In this document: one piece after another, positions 11,796-23,569 of the stretch
Layout of the letters: each line of letters begins with the position of its first letter
Numbering within the stretch: the stretch's first letter is position 1
Assembly: GCF_000321225.1 (NCBI RefSeq)
Contig: NW_004450330.1
Span: 4,081,192-4,145,191 of the forward strand
Direction of reading: 5' to 3'
From: Odobenus rosmarus divergens
Lineage: Eukaryota > Chordata > Mammalia > Carnivora > Odobenidae
DNA length: 64,000 bases
The notes under the pieces: generated by a model
The model's input: only the letters and a program-made list of their open reading frames with translations
Told to the model about the DNA's origin: nothing
The model's database searches: none
Position numbers and translations under genes: made by a program

Positions 11796-13207
11796 TTACT
11801 TCAGGAAAAGCAAAAAAGTTAATGAATAAAGAGATTTTTTGAAATTACTCAAGGAATTAATAGAAAATATAGAACAAATAGGCATGCATTACCTGATAAT
11901 AATATGAATTTTGGTTTCAAAATACAAACTGGTAGATGAAGATTTAGTAGCATGAATACATATTATGTATCTATAAACACAAAAATTAAACATGTATACT
12001 TTCACAGACATACTCATTATACTGAAAGCTATTGAAAGATAAGTATATTAACTATTAGGTAAAAATGAAGAATATGCCTAATGTTAAAATAAATTTATAT
12101 TGGAAAGGGTGTAGGACTAAATAGTTTCAAAGGAGAATGTTAAAAAATCAGACATTAAGACCAAAAAGCTATATTTAAATGAAAGGTGACCTGTATTGGT
12201 AAAATAACAGATATGCTTAAAGAAGATAATTTATAAATATTTTCTAAAGCATCCTAAAGATTATTGCCCTCATTTATTTAGTCTATAAATATTTCACAAT
12301 ATCATTTTTGGTGAGAGGTGCAGAAATTGCTTGTTAAGGGAGAATATTTGAAACCACCATTAATCCACTATATTGTCAAAGTACAAAGGGGCTTCTTGTT
12401 ATTTCTTCACTTCCAGATTTCTGATTTTAAAAATACAGATGGAAGTTCTAAGTAACATAACTAACTTCTTGTTCTAATAAAACAATAGAAAAGAATTCAG
12501 CAAGAAGTGTTTCATAATATATTGTACAGAAAGAACTTTGTACCCAGGATTTATAATTTGGGAAAAACTCAAAATTTGTCACTTTCAAATATTGATGTTT
12601 GGCAATCATCAATCACTTTGACAAAGTTTCTATTTAAATTTTTAGCTTATATAGAGTCAAAATTACAAAGAACTATGTTGAAAGTATTCTTATAAATTCT
12701 ATGGTTTTGAAGTTTGGCTAGTGAGAACAAAATAAGTATGTGCTTTTGCATATTTAATTTTCTCCATTCTTTTTATATTCTTAATTATAATGATTTGTCA
12801 TGGATATCATTGTGATTTTGGAGTTTTCCTCCTCAAATATCTAAAATGGGAAAATTAAGTTTCACCTTTTAGTTCATTATCATATGAGAGTGATTATGTT
12901 TAAAGAGCCCACATTTTGTGAGAAAACTGGTCTGAAAATTATAAATAAAATTAAAGGCTATTAGTTTAATCTTATGGATGCTAGTAACCAAAACAACTCT
13001 ATAGATATATAGGAAAAGAAATAAGTGACATGAGAATGAAAGGGTTGAGATAAAATAGTTATAATTAGAATACTCAATAGTAATGAATTGTAAGAATTAA
13101 TAAAATAATCCAATACTGCCACTACTTATTAGTTTAAATATCTACAACAGAAATAAAACTGAAACATAAGCAATAGAAAATACGATAGAAACTGAAATTT
13201 CACATTA
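11796..13207. other. AT-rich DNA, nothing recognised
   Basis: No supported gene or repeat. A-rich composition leaves open the possibility of very old, unrecognisable L1 sequence. Confidence 0.45.
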
Positions 13208-13224
13208 TCGAGAAACTAATTTTA

Positions 13225-13412
13225 TTTTATTTATTTTTAAAGATTTTATTTATTTGAGAGAGAGAATGAGATAGGGAGAGATCATGGGGGTTAGAGGGAG
13301 AAGCAGACTCCCTGCTGAGCAGGGAGCCTGATGTGGGACTCGATCCCGGGACTCCAGGATCATGACCTGAGCCAAAGGCAGTCGCTTAACCAACTGAGCC
13401 ACCCAGGCGCCC
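13225..13412 (-). mobile_element. Can-SINE, 'CATGTGCTCTC' subtype
   Basis: Reverse-complement Can-SINE with ATTTTATTTATTTGAGAG on the left and GAGCCACCCAGGCGCCC on the right. The body has CCGGGACTCCAGGATCATG, diagnostic of the subtype seen again at 29620, 53217 and 60434. Target-site duplications lie at 13208-13224 (TCGAGAAACTAATTTTA) and 13413-13429, with one mismatch. Confidence 0.96.
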
Positions 13413-13554
13413 TCGAGTAACTAATTTTAAATAAAGCAAATTATGACTCTCATGGAGAAAAACTTTTAATGACAGAATTCTAAAAAAGTTCTAAATATTT
13501 AAAGAGTTGTACAGTTTTTATGAATGGAACAACTGAAATTGTAAAAATATCAAT

Positions 13555-13760
13555 TCTCCCTTTGTGTATTAAAGCGAAGTAGACTGAAGTTAAGGATAAA
13601 TATTCATCAACCACTAAATAATCTATGAGCTAAAGCTAAAATAAGAATAGATAAATTAAAATGAAATTGTATAATATAGTCCACAAGAAGACAAGAACAG
13701 AGCAAGAGAAACCAGAGTGGATAAACCAAAACATAGAGTTCAGTAAAACAGTTTTAAATT
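13555..13760 (+). mobile_element. Ancient L1M inter-ORF fragment (tentative)
   Basis: Diverged similarity to the region between ORF1 and ORF2 of old mammalian L1M elements, with landmarks such as AAGTTAAGGATAAATATT, CAACCACTAAATAATC and AAGAACAGAGCAAGAGAAAC in the expected order. The call rests on remembered consensus order and needs a repeat search. Confidence 0.5.
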
Positions 13761-14499
13761 TTTTTTTTAAAGTACTTATTTTGCAAGTTACTCCTTCCTT
13801 AGTATTTTACCAGATACATACATGTCAAAAATATATTTCAAATACAACTATGGTGGTACATGATAATAGGGACCAAAAGGTAAATAATGAAATAAGAGAG
13901 TGGATTGCAAGGACTGATGATTAACTCAATGCACTTGAGGTTTAACAGAAAAAAAATTATACAGTTATACAACTGAAATCAAAATAGGAATTCATCATAA
14001 AATTAATATCAGGATAGGTATGTAATACAAAGATACCTTTGTAACAACTGGGAAGCAATGAAAGAATGTTGGCTAAATATAAAATTTGCGTGTGATTTAG
14101 TACCTCTTTTGGTATCTTCATGATGTATAAAACATACCTCCACTACTTGATTAGAACAGAGTTCCTTCCAAATTACTAGAATAGACTAAGGTAAGCAACA
14201 CTTATCCCTAGACCAAAAGACAGAAAACAGAGTATCATTATGAAAGTCCAAAGGCAGAGATAATAACAGGGTAGTATAGTGACACAAATAACAGTAATAA
14301 AAATAAGTTAAAATAAGTTTCATCTTAACGTATGATCTGAAAATTTAGTAGACTACTTATATGAAACAAAATCAAACTGGAATGTAAAATTACCATTAAA
14401 ATAATGAGTGCCAATATATCAAGCCATCAGAAAAAACATTAATTGAAATACTTATATTACAAAACTGTCTTTATGTCAGTACCATACCATATTATGCAC
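13761..14499. other. AT-rich DNA between two L1M pieces
   Basis: No gene is seen. It lies between two same-strand L1M fragments and may be unrecognisable interior or flanking DNA. The 87-codon frame at 13661-13924 spans the L1M fragment and this segment and is not supported. Confidence 0.4.
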
Positions 14500-14745
14500 A
14501 TAAAATTTTGTTAAAAGGGTAGATCTCATGTTAAGTGTTTTTTTTCCCCATAAATTAGTAAAACAGAAAAACAAAAGTACTCAAGGGAAGTTTTGAAGGT
14601 GATGGGTATGTCTTATCTGATTTTAATGATGGCATCGCAAGTGTATGCATCGGTCCAACATCAAATTGTATACATTAAGTATGCACAGTTTTTTGTATAT
14701 TAATTATGTTTTACTAAGCTGTCTTTAAAAGGATATGTAGTCTAT
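14500..14745 (+). mobile_element. Ancient L1M 3' end
   Basis: Clear match to an old L1M 3' UTR: GGGTAGATCTCATGTTAAG, GGTGATGGGTATGTCTTATC, GATGGCATCGCAAGTGTATG, CAAATTGTATACATTAAGTA and CAGTTTTTTGTATATTAATT, in consensus order. It could be the tail of the same element as the fragment at 13555-13760. Confidence 0.85.
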
Positions 14746-15236
14746 CCTTTTCTTTAAAACTGAAATCCATTCATTGATTGATCCAGGCAATGATAGAGTC
14801 AGGTATCTGGACTACTCATTGGAGTCCGTAGGTTCATTTTATCTGTAGTGCATTGTGGTGAAAACCACTTTCTACACTGAAGGATTCAAAAAGTGAATGC
14901 AATGGGACTACTGTTGTAATTTACGTAAGAATGGTGTTCTAGATCGCATTACATAGCTTCGGGGGTTTGAAGACACAGGCAAGAAATTTTTAGTCTGGAC
15001 CCAGTGAAGCTTACGTTGTTTGTTGCTATTGATCTCTTATCTTTTCATAGTTAGAAACCTGAAGCCAAATTTGGGATCCATTTTTACCAATTGTATAGAA
15101 ATATCTGCATTTTGATGCATTTTGTTTATGTTATTCACTTAACCACAATAGTTTTCAACACCTCTTCCTGTTTGCTTCACTTTTCTTGTTTTTGCATTAA
15201 TAAATCAAGTATTTTTTTGAACGTCAGCTATGGGTC
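14746..15236. other. Single-copy DNA with a weak MIR-like end
   Basis: No gene is seen. The last about 50 bases (GAACGTCAGCTATGGGTCAAGTACTG) resemble the 3' half of a MIR, and this was the target for the composite insertion that follows. Confidence 0.45.
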
Positions 15237-15833
15237 AAGTACTGCTTTATCTTTTTTTTTTAATTTTAATTCCAGTATAGTTAACATACAGTGATTTGGT
15301 TTGGTTTGGTTGGTTGTTTTGGGATAAAAAACAGGTTTATTTAAAAAGTGCATACCTTCCCAACCAGCAGTGGTAGTCCATAAAGGAATTTGCACATGTA
15401 AGAAAATAATAATATCTAACATTTATGTAAAACTTACTATATGCTAAACACTACTACATATCTTTTTTTTTTTTTTTTTAAGTGCTCAATGATTCATTGG
15501 CTGTGTATAACACTTTATCCAGCAAGGCTGTCATTCAGAACGAATGGAGAGATAAAGAGCTTCCAGGACAGGCAGAAACTGATAGAGTATGTGACCACCA
15601 AGCCAGCCCTGAAAGAAATATTAAGGGGGATTCTGTAAGTGAAGAGAGACCCCAAGAGTAATATAGACCAGAAATTAACAGAGACAATCTACACATACAG
15701 GGACTTTACAGGCAATACAATGGCACTAAATTTGTATCTTTCAATAGTTACTCTCAATGTAAATGGGCTTTTGATGCTCCCATCAAAAGATACAAGGTTT
15801 CAGATTGGATAAAAAAAAGTACTGTTTTATCTT
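15237..15833. mobile_element. Composite retro-insertion with inverted L1 ends
   Basis: Flanked by near-identical duplications AAGTACTGCTTTATCTT (15237-15253) and AAGTACTGTTTTATCTT (15817-15833). The left end starts with poly-T and a minus-strand L1 3' terminus (ATTCCAGTATAGTTAACATA). The right end is L1 ORF1/ORF2-junction sequence on the plus strand (about 15497-15816). The arrangement fits an inverted twin-primed L1. About 180 bp in the middle (15296-15480) is not L1 and ends in a second poly-T, so two events are possible. Confidence 0.75.
15720..15800 (+). pseudogene. L1 ORF2 start remnant (endonuclease N-terminus)
   Basis: The ATG at 15720 opens MALNLYLSIVTLNVNGL, which matches the start of the L1 ORF2 apurinic endonuclease with its conserved TLNVNGL strand. 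Two extra bases then shift the frame before the expected NAPIKR, and a stop follows. It is a dead fragment at the right end of the composite insertion. Confidence 0.85.
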
Positions 15834-16148
15834 GATATATGATGTGCATTTTTGTAAAATACCGTCTTTTATGGAACAGTACAATCTATAAATAATAGCC
15901 ATTTAGTGCCTGACTTTTGAATAAATACATGAGTGAAGTAGATGTTGTTATGATCTGCATTTTGTACTTGACAAAAATAAATTCTAAGGAAGTTGTGATT
16001 GACAAAATCGCAGTTAAGCTTTAATGGAATGAGTGCTCAAACCAAGTTGCTATTTCAAAAAATATATCACAATGACCTGTTCCTTCTACATGCATTAGTG
16101 ATAAAAATTAGGCCAAACCAATTGGCTCAAGAAAAAAAAATATTCCGG
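15834..16148. other. Single-copy DNA, nothing recognised
   Basis: Short AT-rich spacer between two retro-insertions. No gene or repeat is supported. Confidence 0.45.
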
Positions 16149-16250
16149 GGGTGCCTGGCTGGCTCAGTTGGTAGAGCATGTGACTCTTAATCTCAGGGTC
16201 ATGATTTCAAACCCCACATTGGGCATGGAGCCTACTTAAAAGTATTTTTT
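16149..16250 (+). mobile_element. Short, old Can-SINE with tRNA-Lys-like head
   Basis: Positions 16153-16225 are 73 bases that align end to end with tRNA-Lys(CUU). A box-like GGCTCAGTTGGTAGAGCA, the anticodon-loop string GACTCTTAATCTC and a decayed B box are all visible. After it come ATGGAGCCTACTTAAAAG and a T/A tail, without the long CT-rich part of younger copies. It lacks a CCA end and is a SINE, not a functional tRNA. Confidence 0.9.
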
Positions 16251-18190
16251 TTAATTCTATCAGGCAAGTCAATATACTTTAAATCTCTGATGTTACCAAA
16301 GGCTTTATAATCTTTAGAAAATAAATAGGTATATAAAGTTAACAATGGTTTATAATTTTGAGAATACCAAGATTTGAAGGTCACAGTCTTCTAGAAGATT
16401 TTCTCTGTTTCGGACAGTGAATTTTCTTTTCTTCTGTGTATTTGTAATACCAGGTTTATCTTCTACAACTAATCATAAACTATTTCATTAAAGAAGGACA
16501 TATTCTTTAGACATTATACATATGTGATACACAAAATTCAGATACTGGAAGCTTATTCTCCTCATGAAAAACTCCCCTCTCTAAACTTAACTGTTTCATT
16601 ATTTTTCTGTCTTCTTTTGTCCTCCTAAGGCATCCTCCCTCCACCTCTCCTGCTATGGCATGGACAAAACCAAGTCTCATTCTATAGTCAGGTATCAGTG
16701 ACGATACCTAAAGCTCTGCAGAGATGGGAGCAACTTAGCAGAGTGAAATAGGACTCTGACCTTTGTTTCCAGTGTTTCCTGAGGCTTCTAGAGGCAGGAC
16801 CAACCTTGTATAGATTTATGTTGTCTTCCGCGGCTCCAGAATTCTGCCTGATCGTAATACTTTTTTGGTAGGGATATGGTATGTGTTTCATTTTTGCTAT
16901 GTATTTTGTTATCTTCTGGTTGCTGATTTGTTGTTGTTATTGTCACAATAAATGGAGTCTCGCTTGAATAGATTTTTCACAAATATCTTCTGTTAATAAA
17001 ACCTCCTAATTTTACATGGCCAGAGTGAAAATTATAGATCTTTGTTCTCAGATTCCTCTGCTATGATTCACTGATGAATTACAAAAGTTAAAATAATTCA
17101 AAGTTGAATAAACAAGAGAGTAGGGTACTGTTAGAATCCATATTTGTATATGTGTCCACACATATACATATACGAATATTAACACTTAAGTAGAATATAT
17201 TTAAGAGGTGAATATAAAATATTCTATATAGTTATGTAAAGAATCACACAAAACCTCCACCGGGAAAAGCACGTGCGCGCGCACACACACATACACAACA
17301 CACATTCATATAGATAAAAATAAGAAAAATGAAAGGTCAGATCAAACTAGGAAAAAAAAACTTAAAAATTTGCTGGAAATCCAAACTAAAGTTCACCTGC
17401 AAAGATATTCAAGCATAAAGCAATGCAGGCTTTTTTCTGGGGGTAATAATCCTGGTGCATTTTGACCACATAGGGCCTTAAAAATGTGGAATCAATAAAC
17501 ACAGATTCAAAGACATTTACTAGGATTTCAAATAAAGCTTCAAATCCTGTGCCAAGAGCAGGGAACTTTCTCACAAGATATTTTATTTTAAACCTGGCAA
17601 AGTAATGTGAACCAAAGATGTTTCATAAAGAGGATCAGTATTTTAAGCTTCAGTTCTAAGGGATTTTAACTTGGGATGAGAGGAGGTATTAATAGCATAT
17701 ATTTCATAGTACATTAAAAGCCCATCACCTAATTCACAGTAGCTCTTCAATATTTATTGAAAAAATGCACAAAAGAAAGTTAAGGAAAAGTGAAACACAC
17801 CTCCCTTTATTTATAAAAAAAAAAGTTCACTAACAAAAAGACCATCAAAATGAAATAAGTCAACCAAAATTGAGAAGTCCTGTTTTATAGAACTAGTACT
17901 TGATTTCCCATTTATATTGTATGTATATTATCAAATCATTGATTGTCTAGATATTTTACAGGATGGGAAAATTTTAACAATTACACATATTTCTCATGGT
18001 TGACTAGAGTGTATATGTGTAATGATTCTACCTGTACAGGTAGGTAATTATGGAGTAAATGTGTTAATTTCAGATAATTTATTCAACATATTTAATTAGT
18101 GTTACCCTTTTCCAAATACTGTTTTCACTAGAATAAAATTTAGATATCCTCATACCTAACTTTTTTTAGTGTGCAGAAGAAATAAGGTAG
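16251..18190. other. Single-copy DNA, no gene seen
   Basis: No supported exon or repeat. Small simple repeats occur at 17150-17180 (palindromic ATATGTGT/ACACATAT) and 17268-17300 (GCGC/CA-rich). The 62-codon minus frame at 17386-17574 is unsupported. Confidence 0.5.
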
Positions 18191-18194
18191 ATTT

Positions 18195-18405
18195 GAAGGT
18201 TTTGTGTCTGAACCCCAAGTTCAGATCTGTCTCTTTTATATTTTAGATTTATAAATTTTGCACAAAGCTACTTAACCTTTCTGAATATGTTAAATTATTT
18301 ATTACTCATATTGTGACTATTGGAGATAATGTATGCTCAATACCTAGCAGAGTTTCTGGAACACATTTTTTTGTGTTCCCAATAAATGGCTAGATTAAGT
18401 TGCAT
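18195..18405 (+). mobile_element. MIR SINE
   Basis: Sense MIR: CAAAGCTACTTAACCTTTCTG, then GGAGATAATGTATGCTCAATA, CAGAGTTTCTGGAACACA and CCAATAAATGGCTAG, following the consensus order from the core to the 3' end. Confidence 0.8.
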
Positions 18406-18744
18406 ATGCTCTAGATGGAAGGTAGAAATGTGAGCAATGAATTTTAGATGATATGCTTCCAAAATCATGAATAAAGAAGGTTTTGGTACTTGTACAAATA
18501 CAAGTTCAAGTTACCCAATGAAGTCACTTTCCTGGAAGAGCTAACTCCCTGATTGTATTGGATAAAAAACTACAGCATTTATTGAATGTTTACTGTGTGT
18601 CGATGTCTTGCTTGCAATTGAAGGCACAAGGAAAAATATTTCTGAGTACAGGAAAACACATTTACTCATAATTTTCATTGAGTCTATTACTGCTGTTTAC
18701 ATTTAGTTTTAATGTATCAGTTGATAACTTCCAGTGTCTGTTCA

Positions 18745-18862
18745 CAAAATATAAATAGTTATAAATTATCGTTATAATTTTTAGTTATAGTTATAAAATT
18801 ATAAACAGTTATAAAATTATAAAATCATAAAGGACTATGAAATAGTTATAATATTATAAACA
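18745..18862. repeat. AT-rich irregular tandem repeat (AGTTATAAAATT-like)
   Basis: About ten imperfect copies of a unit resembling AGTTATAAAATT or TTATAAAC run in tandem, with point changes between copies. It reads like a small AT minisatellite or a slipped AT-rich tract. Confidence 0.7.
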
Positions 18863-19204
18863 AGGTCATGAAAGTTGAAAGAAAATCAATGTGATCTCTT
18901 CCTATCTGATTCTATATAATATAAACTATGTTAGTTGCCACTGGCTGTGTGAGTTACTGACATGAGAAATGTAAATATTCATAACAAATACTGTATGATT
19001 TAGTATAAAGTTAAGTCATCTCTGAGTAAAAGTAACTCAGATCATAGGTAGCTCAGATCTAATTAACATGGACTGAAGCACAAAAGTGTCATCCCCTTAG
19101 GATAATATCCTTAAAAATGTCACATGATACTGCAAAGAACCAGGTGACACTATGTAATTGGATTTTTCCATGGCCTGTTGGGTGAGGAAATGATAATAAA
19201 TGAC

Positions 19205-20235
19205 ATGTTAACAGTTTTAATGAGATATAACTGACATGAAATAAACTGCATATATTTGAAATGTACAATTTGGTAAGTTTTGACATACACACACACACAC
19301 ACACACATATACATATATGTGTATATGCCATTTGACATATGTATTATATATACATATATATATCTGTAGAATCAATACCACAATCAAAACAATCAGCATA
19401 TATCCATCAGCCCCCAAAGTGTCCACATGCCCTTTCTAAACTCTCTATATCTCTCTGCCTCTGTCATCCACGGCTAACCACTTGCTTTCTGTTACTATAG
19501 ATTAATTTGTATTTATCTAGAATTTTACACAAATGGAATTACATAGTATATACTTCTTTTGAGAAGGGGTTCTGACTCCTTCCAGCATAATGATTTTAAG
19601 ATCTATTCCTATTGTATATGTTAATAGTTAATTTATTTTCATTGTTCAGCAGTATTTCATTTTTCATCCATTTGTGAGTTTTGGACATTTGAATTGTTTC
19701 CATTTTGGGGCTACTTTAAATATTTGTAAAGAAGTCTTGTATAAATACATGCTTCATTTCTCTTCAGTAGACTAGAAGTAGAATGGTTGGATCATATGCA
19801 AGGTGTCTGTTTAACTTTAAGAAAACTGCCAAATTGTTTTCCAAAGTAGTTGAGCCATCTTGCATTCTTACTAGCAATGTAAGAGAGTTCCAGTTCCTTC
19901 ACATCTTCAACACTCGATATGACCAGGATTTATAACTCCAGTCGTTCTAATTAGATCGTATTGGTATTTCAGTTGAGTTTAATTTGCATTTCCTTAATAC
20001 CAAAAGTTATTGAGCATCTTTTCGTGTATTATTTGTCATCCTTGTATCTTCTTTGCTGAAATGTCTGTCCTTATTACATCTTTTGTCCATTTCTAACTGG
20101 TTTCTTTGTTAGTTTTGAGAGCATTCTATGCATTTTGGATACAAATTTTAGATCAGATATGTGAGTTGAAAATATTGTCTCCCAGTCTGTGGTTTGTCTT
20201 TTTGCTTTTTTTATCAGTGTCTTTAGAAGAGTAGA
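19205..20235 (-). mobile_element. Old L1M 3' region, minus strand
   Basis: Reverse complement of an old L1 3' UTR and ORF2 end. Landmarks in order are ATGAGATATAACTGACATG, TTCTGTTACTATAGATTAAT, TTGGATCATATGCAAGG, GCCAAATTGTTTTCCAAAG, TTTAATTTGCATTTCCTTAA and CTCCCAGTCTGTGGTTTG. A CA microsatellite (19288-19309) has grown inside it. It lies next to a second, different L1 in the same orientation. Confidence 0.9.
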
Positions 20236-20985
20236 AGTGATAAATGTTGACTCACAATCTGAGTTTGAAGTGGTAATTTTTTTCTTAATACAGAGATGAA
20301 AAATGACCTCTAGAAAGAATATCAAAGTACGTACACATACTCTACATACATATACACACAATGTCAGAATGGATTCCAAAAGGCAGAGAAGCTTTGATGA
20401 TGTAGAAGAGTGAAAAAGATATCAAAAGCTTATGGGAAAATATTTTTATGAACAATAATACTTGCCAAAGCAGGCTGTATTCTAAAGTTATATATAAAAT
20501 AATTTTTCAACATTTATGCTCTAAAACTTACACTATTGGCAATTTGGTATAAATTTTTCCTTAGAAGCAGTTGTATAAAAGTATGTTATGAAAGCTGCCT
20601 AACAAATAATTTGATAGACCCTGGTACTGTTAATGTCTTTAAATCACCCCTGGACTCTGAAACCTAAGTCACTATGACTGCTTATTATTTTCTCCAATTC
20701 CAGTATCTTCCACCAAAACTCAAGTTCGGGCTTGTGTTAGTACAGTTTTATGGAACAGTACTTCTGTAACAATCAGGATAGAAGACACCTGAATCAAATT
20801 ATCTTAAAAGCAGTCATTATTATGCATGGATCATATCTCAGTGGAGTGTTTTGAATTATAATTTCCTGGATAACTTGAATATCATTAATAGGATGCCTTT
20901 CATAGTGGATTTTTGAAACTATATGTCTGACAGGAATGGAATTGAATGTTCGATATTCACCTTTACATCTTCCTTTTCCTTTAAG
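20236..20985. other. Spacer between two L1 elements, nothing recognised
   Basis: AT-rich DNA with no supported gene. Part of it may be unrecognised L1 interior. Confidence 0.45.
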
Positions 20986-22110
20986 GATCCTTTTTGAAAA
21001 TAGAAGTGTAGTTGACATACAATATTATATTAGCTTTAGGTGTAAAACATAGTGACTCAACAATTATAAATATTATGAAATGTTCACCATCATAGTGTAG
21101 TTACCATCTGTCACCATACAAAGTTTTTACAATATTACTGACTATGTTCCCTATGCTGTACTGTTCATCCCCATGACTTATTTGTTTTATAACTGGAAGT
21201 TTGTACCTCTTAATCCCTTCACCTATTTCACCTGTCACCCTCCCTCCCTCCCCTCTGGCAACCACCAGTTTGTTCTCCGTATTTATGAGTCTGTTTCTGT
21301 TTTTGTTCACTTGTTTTGTTTTTAGATTCCACATATAAGTGAAATCATACAATATTTGTCTTTCTCTTTCTGACTTATTTCACTTAGAATAATTCCCTTG
21401 AAGTCCACCCATGTTGTCGCAAATGGCAAGATTTCATTCTTTTTTATGACTAATATTCCAGTGTGTGTGTGTGTGTGTGTACCACATTTTCTTTATTCAT
21501 CTATTGATGAATACATGAATTGCTTCCATTTCTATTGTAAATAACTCTGCAATAAACAAAGGGGTAAATATCTTTTTCAATTGGTGTTTTTGTTTTCTTT
21601 GGGTAAATACCCAGTATAGAATTACTGCGTCATATGGTATTTCTATTTTTAATTGTTTGAGGAAACTCTATACTGTTTTTAATAGTATAATAACTCTATA
21701 CTGTTTTAATAAAGCTGCACCAATTTACATTCCCACCAACAGTACGCAAGTGTTCCCTTTTCTTCACATTCTTGCCAATGCTTGTTATCTCTTGTCTTGT
21801 TGATACTGGCCATTGTGACTGGTGTGAGGTGATATCTCATTGTGGTTTTGATACTCCTTTTCCTGATGATTAGTGATATTGAACATATTTTCAAGTGTTA
21901 GCTATCTGTATGTCTTCTTTGGAAAAATGTCTTTTCAGATCCTGTGCCCAGTTTTAATTAGATTATGGGTTTTTTGATGTTTATTTTATGACTTCCTTAC
22001 ATATTTTGAATATTAATCCCTTATAGGAAACATCATTTGAAAATACCTTTTTAAAAAAAAAATTTTCCCATTCAATAGGCTACCTTCTTGTTTTGTGGAT
22101 GGTTTTCCCT
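20986..22110 (-). mobile_element. L1 3' UTR plus ORF2 end, minus strand
   Basis: Reverse complement of an L1MA/MB-like element. It runs from GTGTAGTTGACATACAATAT through CTGGCAACCACCAGTTTG, CACATATAAGTGAAATCATA, AATACCCAGTATAGAATTAC and GTGAGGTGATATCTCATTG to CCATTCAATAGGCTACC. It is 5'-truncated. A GT microsatellite lies at 21462-21481 in the usual L1 position. Confidence 0.93.
21706..21894 (-). pseudogene. L1 ORF2 C-terminal remnant
   Basis: The minus-strand frame contains RKRSIKTTMRYHLTPVTMA and, further on, LAYCWWECKLVQLY, which match the C-terminal part of the L1 ORF2 protein. Only about 60 codons are open, and no catalytic domain is present. It is a fossil inside the truncated L1 and not expressed as protein. 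Confidence 0.9.
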
Positions 22111-23347
22111 AAGAATCCTTTTAATAAAGGGCAGAAACTATTACATTGAATACACCATTTTCAGATTGAAAAATATTATACAAAGTTTAAAATAAACTTT
22201 TATGATTTGGGGGAATGGGTAGATTGTGAAGTGGGTGTGTGTTGTGTGTGTGTATGATTCTGCAGAAAGGAACAGTTTAAGTTATAACTAGTTTGTGAGC
22301 CTTTCACTCTCTAGTTTGTAAGTTTTAATAGAGGCCATATGTGGTCTAATGACTACAGACACAAAGAGTTTATATCTTATCTGTTTGTTTGTTTATTGTG
22401 TTCAGTAGAGGTTGTGGAAAAAGAGAAGAGCAGAATTCATTGTTAAGGTGAAGCAAGAATGTTTTCTGTCTTCTCATGTTCTGTCCGCTCCCTAACTTTT
22501 CTGCTTCCAGTTGAAGAATATCAAGACTGTGCCTTTCTCCTCAGGGAAAGAGAGACCAGGAAAGGAAGGAAACTCGGATACAAGACGCGATCATAAGGAA
22601 TATGCTTATTACATAGAAGGAGTAATAATAATAATGATTGGAGATAAGAAATGCTGGTTACAATGAATAAGAAATGAACATTTGATTATTATTATGATTA
22701 TTAACATAAAAAATCATCAGTGGCTTAGAATCAAAAGACTAAACATCCTAGTTTGCCTGGACTAGTCCCAGTTTGTACCTTTTCCCCTGGCATGTGATTC
22801 AAGTTAGCATTTGTCATGGAATTTTTGTTTTGTTTTGTTTTGTTTTCCTAATGAAGTAATATTATTACCAGTTGTAATGAAATAAGCCAAGATGGAGTTA
22901 CTTAATCTGCCCTTTAAACCTCAATTGCCTGTCGTGATTTCGAGTAGCAAAGTGTTAAAAGCAATGAATGCAGTTCTAGATACAATGCATTATTAAATCT
23001 GACAGACAGCCTGGAAAGCCTTTTTCTCTTTTTCTCTGACACATCAGCGAATTCGCAAAAGTGAAAAATAAACTTGCTGTGTTAAACTGCTTACATATCA
23101 GGGTTAAATTTTATGACAGCACATCTCATCCTATCTTACTATTAAAATTATGTCTGCAAATTTTCATAACACACAAAGGTCTTTATGCAGATTTGACTAC
23201 TGGAAAAGAATATAATGGGCAGGTGCTTATCAGCTGTTACATGAATGAACCCAGATTTTGTGCTAGCAATTTCTTTTCTCTGCTTTGTGATGTCATTTTG
23301 ACTCCCTGTTTCAAACTGATCTCATCTACCTTCAATATCTGATGGGG
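22111..23347. other. Single-copy DNA, possible conserved non-coding content
   Basis: No repeat is recognised apart from a (GTTTT)n run near 22824-22846 and a GT patch near 22230-22255. The segment 22880-23345 is less simple in composition than its neighbours and could include conserved non-coding sequence, but I cannot show it. The 93-codon frame at 23061-23342 is unsupported. Confidence 0.45.
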
Positions 23348-23362
23348 AATTTTCAAAATTTT

Positions 23363-23555
23363 TTTTTTTTTTTTGATTTTATTTATTTGAGAGACAGAGA
23401 GAGAGAGACAGAGATAGAGCACAAGTGGGGAGGAGAGGGAGAAGCAGGCTTCCCGCCGAGCGGGGAGCCTGATGCGGGGCTCGATCCCAGGACTCTGGGA
23501 TCATGACCTGAGCCGAAAGCAGACGCTTAACCATCTGAGCCACCCAGGCGCCCCA
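23363..23555 (-). mobile_element. Can-SINE, arctoid type
   Basis: Poly-T, then TTTATTTATTTGAGAG, a GA-rich stretch, GATGCGGGGCTCGATCCCAG and GAGCCACCCAGGCGCCCC. Target-site duplication AATTTTCAAAATTT occurs at 23348-23361 and 23556-23569. Confidence 0.96.
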
Positions 23556-23569
23556 AATTTTCAAAATTT

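Noticed and set aside
15305..15462. Processed pseudogene 3' end in the centre of the composite insertion
   Set aside because: The reverse complement has AATAAA, but no coding match could be recognised. It is kept only as part of the composite insertion.
16153..16225. Functional tRNA-Lys gene
   Set aside because: B-box and T-arm bases are decayed (ATTTCAAACC in place of GGTTCGAGCC), there is no RNA polymerase III terminator close behind, and SINE sequence with an A-rich tail follows.
22511..22650. Possible exon after CTTTTCTGCTTCCAG
   Set aside because: A pyrimidine tract plus AG and about 46 open codons follow, but there is no recognised protein, no donor site that stands out and no neighbouring exons.
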